The notes under the pieces were generated by a model, which saw only the letters and a program-made list of their open reading frames with translations, did no database searches and was not told the DNA's origin. The translations under genes and the position numbers were made by a program. A stretch of 11,083 nucleotides of DNA, from assembly GCA_021799935.1 (NCBI GenBank), contig JAJYZM010000013.1, forward strand, positions 1 to 11,083. The letters run 5' to 3'. Positions 7,715-11,083 of the stretch are shown here, piece by piece (the first letter of the stretch is position 1; each line of letters opens with the position of its first letter). The stretch is from a bacterium (GTDB taxonomy: Bacteria > SZUA-79 > Acidulodesulfobacterales > Acidulodesulfobacteraceae).

Positions 7715-9070
7715 ATGGACTTTAAAGGAAATGTTTTATTAGTTAATTCTCCGCTTTTTAGAGAATCTCAGCATGATTATGATGAGAACGTGATACCGCC
7801 TATGGGACTTGCATATATCGCCTCTAATTTAAAAGACAATGGCATATATTGCAACCTGCTTGATGCTGTATATCATAAAATGGGCGTTAAGGAAATTTGT
7901 CAATATTTCTCAAAAACCACCCCTTCATTTGTAGGTATAAATATCTTTACAACAAATATGCATTTGGTAAAGGAAATAGTGGAAAAATGTCAAATTAGGA
8001 CTACATTTATAATTGGAGGGCAAGCAGCAAGATTTCTTTATCAAGAAATTTTTAATTGGAATACTAATAATAAAATAATTGTAATAATCGGGGAAGCTGA
8101 TTTTTTATTTTCAGCCTTGGTTCAAGATAATGATAATGCTATTAGTTTTGAAAAAGAGCGCAAAAATCCTCCGAGGGAACTTTTTAAAGTGGATGCAGAA
8201 AGTCCTTTTTTTCCCAGAGAAATTTCCGACCTGCATCTACACAGGGAGTTCTTAGAGAATGAACCTTCTAAAAATAAGAAGGGCTATAAAGAAGCTTTTA
8301 TTATTGCAAGTAGAGGGTGTAAATATAGTTGTGCTTTTTGTGCCGCCGCAAAAAATCTGAATAAAGACATTCCGATTAGGCGTAGGTCCGCACAAAGTAT
8401 AAAAAATGAAATTGCCGAGATTCAAAGCCTATACAATGGCAATGTCAATGCCATTAGGGTGTTAGACGATTTGTTTTTGAGAGATATTGAGTCTATAAAG
8501 TTGGCTGGGGAGATATTTAATAAATCAGGCCTGTCTTGGCGTTCAATGGCTCATGTTTTATCTTTCAAAGACATCAATGTTGCAACGTTGTGCGATTTAA
8601 GAAAAAGCGGATGTATTGAATTATTCATTGGAGTCGAGTCAGGTTCTGAAGAAATATTAAAAAAAATAAAAAAATTTCATAATATTATTAAAATTAAGGA
8701 AACTTTTAAAAAAGTTTTTCAAGCTGGTATAAGTATTAAAGCTTATTTTATATACGGATTTCCCGGAGAAACAGAAAATAATATGAGTAAAACATTTGAA
8801 CTTGCTATCGAACTCAAAAATTATGCAAAAGTATTTGGCGTAGGTTTTAGAGCAAGTGCTTTCAAATTTAGGCTATATCATGGAACCAAAATATATAATG
8901 ATTTTTTGTTGAAAAATAGTATGTGTAATATAAAAATAATGCCAGATAATACATTATCTAATATTACTGGCAGGAATTTGTTTAACTTTACTTCAGGTAA
9001 TTATTCCGCCGTGAGCGATGATTGTTTGAATAAATTCGTTGAGAAAACAAATATTTTAAAAACTTTTTAA
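7715..9070 (+). CDS. B12-binding-type radical SAM protein
   Basis: A 451-residue protein with the layout of cobalamin-binding radical SAM enzymes. The N-terminal Rossmann-like half (about 1-140) contains VNSPL, IPPMGLAYIASNL and a GGQAARF loop. The radical SAM barrel follows with C202, C206 and C209 in RGCKYSCAFC, the CxxxCxxC motif that binds the 4Fe-4S cluster and SAM. Supporting barrel motifs are VLDDLF, GVESGSEE (from residue 306) and GFPGET (348-353). The canonical cobalamin-ligating DxHxxG is not seen; many members lack it. I chose the ATG at 7715 because GGAG (7701-7704) sits ten bases upstream; an in-frame TTG at 7706 would leave only one base. Substrate is unknown: the family includes methyltransferases, methylthiotransferases and ring-forming enzymes acting on nucleic acids, lipids or small molecules. 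The UDG-like gene follows after 24 bp, so the two may act together. Confidence 0.85.
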   Translation: MDFKGNVLLVNSPLFRESQHDYDENVIPPMGLAYIASNLKDNGIYCNLLDAVYHKMGVKEICQYFSKTTPSFVGINIFTTNMHLVKEIVEKCQIRTTFIIGGQAARFLYQEIFNWNTNNKIIVIIGEADFLFSALVQDNDNAISFEKERKNPPRELFKVDAESPFFPREISDLHLHREFLENEPSKNKKGYKEAFIIASRGCKYSCAFCAAAKNLNKDIPIRRRSAQSIKNEIAEIQSLYNGNVNAIRVLDDLFLRDIESIKLAGEIFNKSGLSWRSMAHVLSFKDINVATLCDLRKSGCIELFIGVESGSEEILKKIKKFHNIIKIKETFKKVFQAGISIKAYFIYGFPGETENNMSKTFELAIELKNYAKVFGVGFRASAFKFRLYHGTKIYNDFLLKNSMCNIKIMPDNTLSNITGRNLFNFTSGNYSAVSDDCLNKFVEKTNILKTF

Positions 9071-9078
9071 CCTCTAAA

Positions 9079-9084
9079 TATAAT
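9079..9084 (+). promoter_or_regulatory. TATAAT box ten bases before the UDG-like start codon
   Basis: TATAAT is immediately upstream of the ATG at 9095. There is no Shine-Dalgarno-like purine run between them (ATAGTTTTTATT precedes the ATG). If used, transcription would begin within a few bases of the start codon, giving a nearly leaderless mRNA. Chance occurrence is possible at this base composition. Confidence 0.35.
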
Positions 9085-9094
9085 AGTTTTTATT

Positions 9095-9730
9095 ATGAAA
9101 ACAATATTTACATCTTGCGGAAGTTTTGAGAAACGTTTCAACAAAAAAGCATGCAATGAATGTCATGTTCAATGCAAAACCGCTAAACAAGATTTAAATA
9201 AATACTTATTGAATAAATCGGTAAGCACAATAAATGATCCCGCTGATATTATGTTTGTTGGTTTGTCTGCAAAGTTCGATAAGGAACAACTGGTAATGAA
9301 ACCTCTTTGCAGTTCAACTAATACAGGCAAAATTATCGATAAAATAGAGGAAAGATTGAGTGAGAATATAATAGTTTATAGGACTAATCTTGTTAAATGC
9401 CCGCCGGTGGATAAAAATAATAAAATAAGATATCCTAATAAAAAAGAAATGACGCATTGCTTAGAGAATTTATATATGGAGATTTATCGTTTTAATCCTA
9501 AAATCATTATAATGTTAGGGGAACAGGTCTCCAATTTTATTATCGAAACATTGGAGTTAAGTCATAACGCTTTCAAATACGTGTTTTCAAAAACTTATAT
9601 CAAAGATGATCTAAAATTTATTGCAACGCACCATCCTTCTTATATATATATATATAAACGTAAAATTCTCGATGAATATATTCAGGAAATAGTAGATTTA
9701 ATTAATAATAAATTAAGTTTAGCATATTAA
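9095..9730 (+). CDS. Divergent Fe-S uracil-DNA glycosylase superfamily protein
   Basis: A 211-residue protein with the family 4/5-like UDG fold. Cysteines C20, C23, C102 and C122 match the number and arrangement of the four 4Fe-4S ligands of family 4 enzymes (two in an N-terminal CxxC, then one in TNLVKCPP and one about 20 residues later). The string TNLVKCPP, the segment FNPKIIIMLGEQVSNFI and the HHPSY motif (179-183) are strongly UDG-like. Motif A is altered: the family 4 GEAPG loop is GLSAK at residues 56-60, and the PFVGxxG step is PLCSSTNTG (70-78), so the usual catalytic acidic side chain is not in place. It may act on another base, use another residue, or bind without cutting. A (TA)8 tract codes for the YIYIY just after HHPS. 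The upstream radical SAM gene ends 24 bp before it. Superfamily assignment is firm; activity on uracil is doubtful. Confidence 0.82.
   Translation: MKTIFTSCGSFEKRFNKKACNECHVQCKTAKQDLNKYLLNKSVSTINDPADIMFVGLSAKFDKEQLVMKPLCSSTNTGKIIDKIEERLSENIIVYRTNLVKCPPVDKNNKIRYPNKKEMTHCLENLYMEIYRFNPKIIIMLGEQVSNFIIETLELSHNAFKYVFSKTYIKDDLKFIATHHPSYIYIYKRKILDEYIQEIVDLINNKLSLAY
9641..9656. repeat. (TA)8 dinucleotide tract inside the UDG-like gene
   Basis: Eight uninterrupted TA units encode Tyr-Ile-Tyr-Ile-Tyr right behind the conserved HPS motif. Slippage by one unit would shift the frame and remove the C-terminal helix, so the tract could act as a phase-variation switch. It may also be an ordinary result of AT-rich codon use. 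Confidence 0.7.
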
Positions 9731-9756
9731 ATTTATATTTTTTAAATATCAGTGAC

Positions 9757-9776
9757 TTTTATGGAGAACCATAAAA
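9757..9776. repeat. Perfect 8-bp inverted repeat with 4-base spacer between UDG-like and AlbA_2 genes
   Basis: TTTTATGG (9757-9764) and CCATAAAA (9769-9776) are exact reverse complements around AGAA. It begins 27 bases after the UDG-like stop and ends 66 bases before the next start. It could be an operator for a dimeric regulator or a weak hairpin ending the upstream transcript; no T-run follows, so a classical terminator is unlikely. A weaker ATATTT/AAATAT pair sits just before it (9735-9749). Confidence 0.5.
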
Positions 9777-9823
9777 TATAATAATAAATTTAAGAATGGC
9801 GTAAATAAATATTTAATGTAGAA

Positions 9824-9829
9824 TACAAT
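9824..9829 (+). promoter_or_regulatory. TACAAT -10-like box close to the AlbA_2 start
   Basis: TACAAT (one mismatch to TATAAT) ends 12 bases before the ATG at 9842. The bases between are AAAATTAATA-like, with no Shine-Dalgarno. This is the same arrangement as in front of the UDG-like gene and again suggests a very short leader. Evidence is weak. Confidence 0.25.
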
Positions 9830-9841
9830 AAAATTAATAAT

Positions 9842-10888
9842 ATGTCAGAAGATTTTAAAAACTCCGCATGTTATAAAAAAATATTTTCTTATAGTAATTC
9901 AATTCCGTATAGAATTATTTCCAGAGAAAGCGGTCAACTTGAATTTAAAGAGTCCTTTAACTGGAATTCTAAAGAGGAATATGCCAAAACTATGGCTGCT
10001 TTTGCGAATACCAAGGGCGGTTGTATCGTGTTTGGCATAAAAGATCATCCGAGAGATTTAATTGGTCTAAAAAATAATAATTTTGAGGCAACAGATGAAG
10101 CAAAAATATCTTTATATTTAAATAGCATATTTTTACCGGAAATAATTTTTGAAAAATTTATCACATATGAAAATTCAAAAACTATAGGCATCATTAAAAT
10201 AGAGGAGGCTAAAAATAAACCGATTGTTTGCACAAAATCTGGAGAAATATTAAAAGAAGCCGATATTTATTATCGCTATAACGGGAGTAGTTCTAAAATT
10301 AAATACGGTGAACTTAAAATATTATTAGAAGCTATCATAAATGAAGAGCGAAAGATTTGGATGAGTCATTTAGAAAGAATATCTAAGATTGGCGCAGAAA
10401 ATGCCGTTATATTGGATATTGCGAATGGCAAGGTTGAGGGGAAAGGCGGCGCACTTTTAATTGATAGCAAATTAATTCCAAAGATAAAATTTATTAAAGA
10501 AGGAAGTTTTAAAGAAGGTGGAGAGCCGACACTAAAGCTTGTGGGCAATGTAAAACCAGTTATTTTTTCTAAAGTTAGTAAAATTGAAAAAGACGGTCTG
10601 AAGATAACTAACGATCCAAATGCACCTGCGATTAGACTTGAAGAAGAAGATATGCTGAAAGCAAAATTTCCATTAAATTATGAAGACTTAAAAAAACATT
10701 TGAAAGCGAAATTTCCTAATCTTAAATTAAATGCAGAGTTTTATGAGATTAAAAAAAAGTTAATGGAAGATGAAAATCTAAGCAAAAGGCGTTTTCTTGA
10801 TCCGAATAATCCTGAAGGCCCTAAAAAGGATTTTTATAATAATAATTTTCTAGAAGAATTCGGAAAATATTACCAAGAAAAAAAATAG
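9842..10888 (+). CDS. AlbA_2/Schlafen-like domain protein
   Basis: A 348-residue protein. Residues about 24-165 match the AlbA_2 (formerly divergent AAA-4) domain: SGQLEFKES (30-38), then a helix AKTMAAFANTKGG (48-60) and IVFGIKD (62-68). E29, E34 and D68 are spaced much like the E-E-D nuclease triad of mammalian Schlafens (SLFN13, from memory), so RNA or DNA cleavage is possible though unproven. A middle segment with GGEPTLKLVGNVKPV (about 223-237) and a C-terminal helical part (about 275-348) with LKKHLKAKFPNLKLN and RRFLDPNNPEGPKKDFY resemble the tail found in several bacterial AlbA_2 proteins, probably a nucleic-acid-binding helical domain. No Shine-Dalgarno precedes the ATG. A separate promoter is likely, because 111 bp and an inverted repeat divide it from the UDG-like gene. 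Bacterial AlbA_2 proteins serve as transcription regulators or defence effectors; the setting favours the latter. Confidence 0.8.
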   Translation: MSEDFKNSACYKKIFSYSNSIPYRIISRESGQLEFKESFNWNSKEEYAKTMAAFANTKGGCIVFGIKDHPRDLIGLKNNNFEATDEAKISLYLNSIFLPEIIFEKFITYENSKTIGIIKIEEAKNKPIVCTKSGEILKEADIYYRYNGSSSKIKYGELKILLEAIINEERKIWMSHLERISKIGAENAVILDIANGKVEGKGGALLIDSKLIPKIKFIKEGSFKEGGEPTLKLVGNVKPVIFSKVSKIEKDGLKITNDPNAPAIRLEEEDMLKAKFPLNYEDLKKHLKAKFPNLKLNAEFYEIKKKLMEDENLSKRRFLDPNNPEGPKKDFYNNNFLEEFGKYYQEKK

Positions 10889-10956
10889 AAGATTAATAAT
10901 TTATTATATCCCATCAAATTTATCTGTCGTATTTATTATTTGAAGAATGAAAGATT

Positions 10957-11083
10957 ATGAAAATCAAACAATTTCAAATAGATGCATTTACCGGTCGTGT
11001 TTTCGGCGGCAATCCCGCTGCAGTCTGTCCTTTTCAGAGTTGGCCGGAAGATAATCTCCTTCAATCCATCGCCGAAGAAAACA
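10957..11083 (+). CDS. PhzF-family isomerase/epimerase, N-terminal fragment
   Basis: The first 42 codons of a gene running off the window. MKIKQFQIDAFTGRVFGGNP followed by AAVCPF is the hallmark N-terminus of the PhzF/diaminopimelate-epimerase-like superfamily (DAFT and GGNPAAV). The window stops at SIAEEN, just before the usual NLSETAF segment that carries the catalytic Glu, so the active site cannot be checked. A purine-rich GAAGAATGAAAG (10942-10953) precedes the ATG but is not a strong Shine-Dalgarno. Most PhzF-family members outside phenazine gene clusters have unknown metabolic substrates. Its base composition (about 44% GC in this stretch) is higher than that of the upstream genes, so it is probably resident chromosome at the edge of the island rather than part of the defence set. 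Confidence 0.85.
   Translation, partial: MKIKQFQIDAFTGRVFGGNPAAVCPFQSWPEDNLLQSIAEEN

Overview
The window is an AT-rich stretch of bacterial DNA that looks like an accessory (defence-type) island. All recognisable genes are on the + strand. No rRNA, tRNA, CRISPR array, transposase or integrase was seen. The host cannot be named from the sequence. Shine-Dalgarno-like GGAG boxes, TATAAT-like boxes and GTG/ATG starts indicate a bacterium. The two edge genes are fragments: on the left the last 98 codons of a protein with a winged-helix-like end, on the right the first 42 codons of a PhzF-family enzyme. The PhzF start is clearly richer in GC (about 44% by hand count) than the genes just before it (about 30%). 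That fits an island inserted beside an ordinary chromosomal gene.

Layout. (1) 1-297: end of an unidentified gene, perhaps replication- or primase-associated. (2) 298-1187: about 890 bp without a convincing gene. It is very AT-rich but holds repeated GTGAA/TTCAC half-sites, several hairpins and one GC-rich island (about 679-772) with competing stem-loops that could be a structured RNA or an attenuator. (3) 1188-7643: a tight two-gene operon. The first gene is a phospholipase-D-type (HKD) nuclease fused to a Snf2-family helicase/translocase (1066 aa). The second, 15 bp downstream, is a large Eco57I/TaqI-type adenine-specific DNA methyltransferase (1079 aa). Together they form a plausible ATP-dependent restriction-modification or DISARM-like system in which nuclease and motor share one chain. 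(4) 7715-9730: a B12-binding-type radical SAM protein followed 24 bp later by a divergent Fe-S uracil-DNA-glycosylase-superfamily protein. Part of its active-site loop is changed but its four cluster cysteines are kept. (5) 9842-10888: an AlbA_2/Schlafen-like protein with a possible E-E-D nuclease triad. (6) 10957-end: PhzF-like protein.

Inferred joint role. The first pair would methylate host DNA at a site set by the methyltransferase's C-terminal domain and destroy unmethylated DNA by translocation plus HKD cleavage. The radical SAM/UDG-like pair has no assigned function that I know of. One hypothesis is a module that makes or recognises a modified base and excises it. The Schlafen-like protein may be an independent RNA- or DNA-directed effector. 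Which of these genes truly work together cannot be settled from one window.
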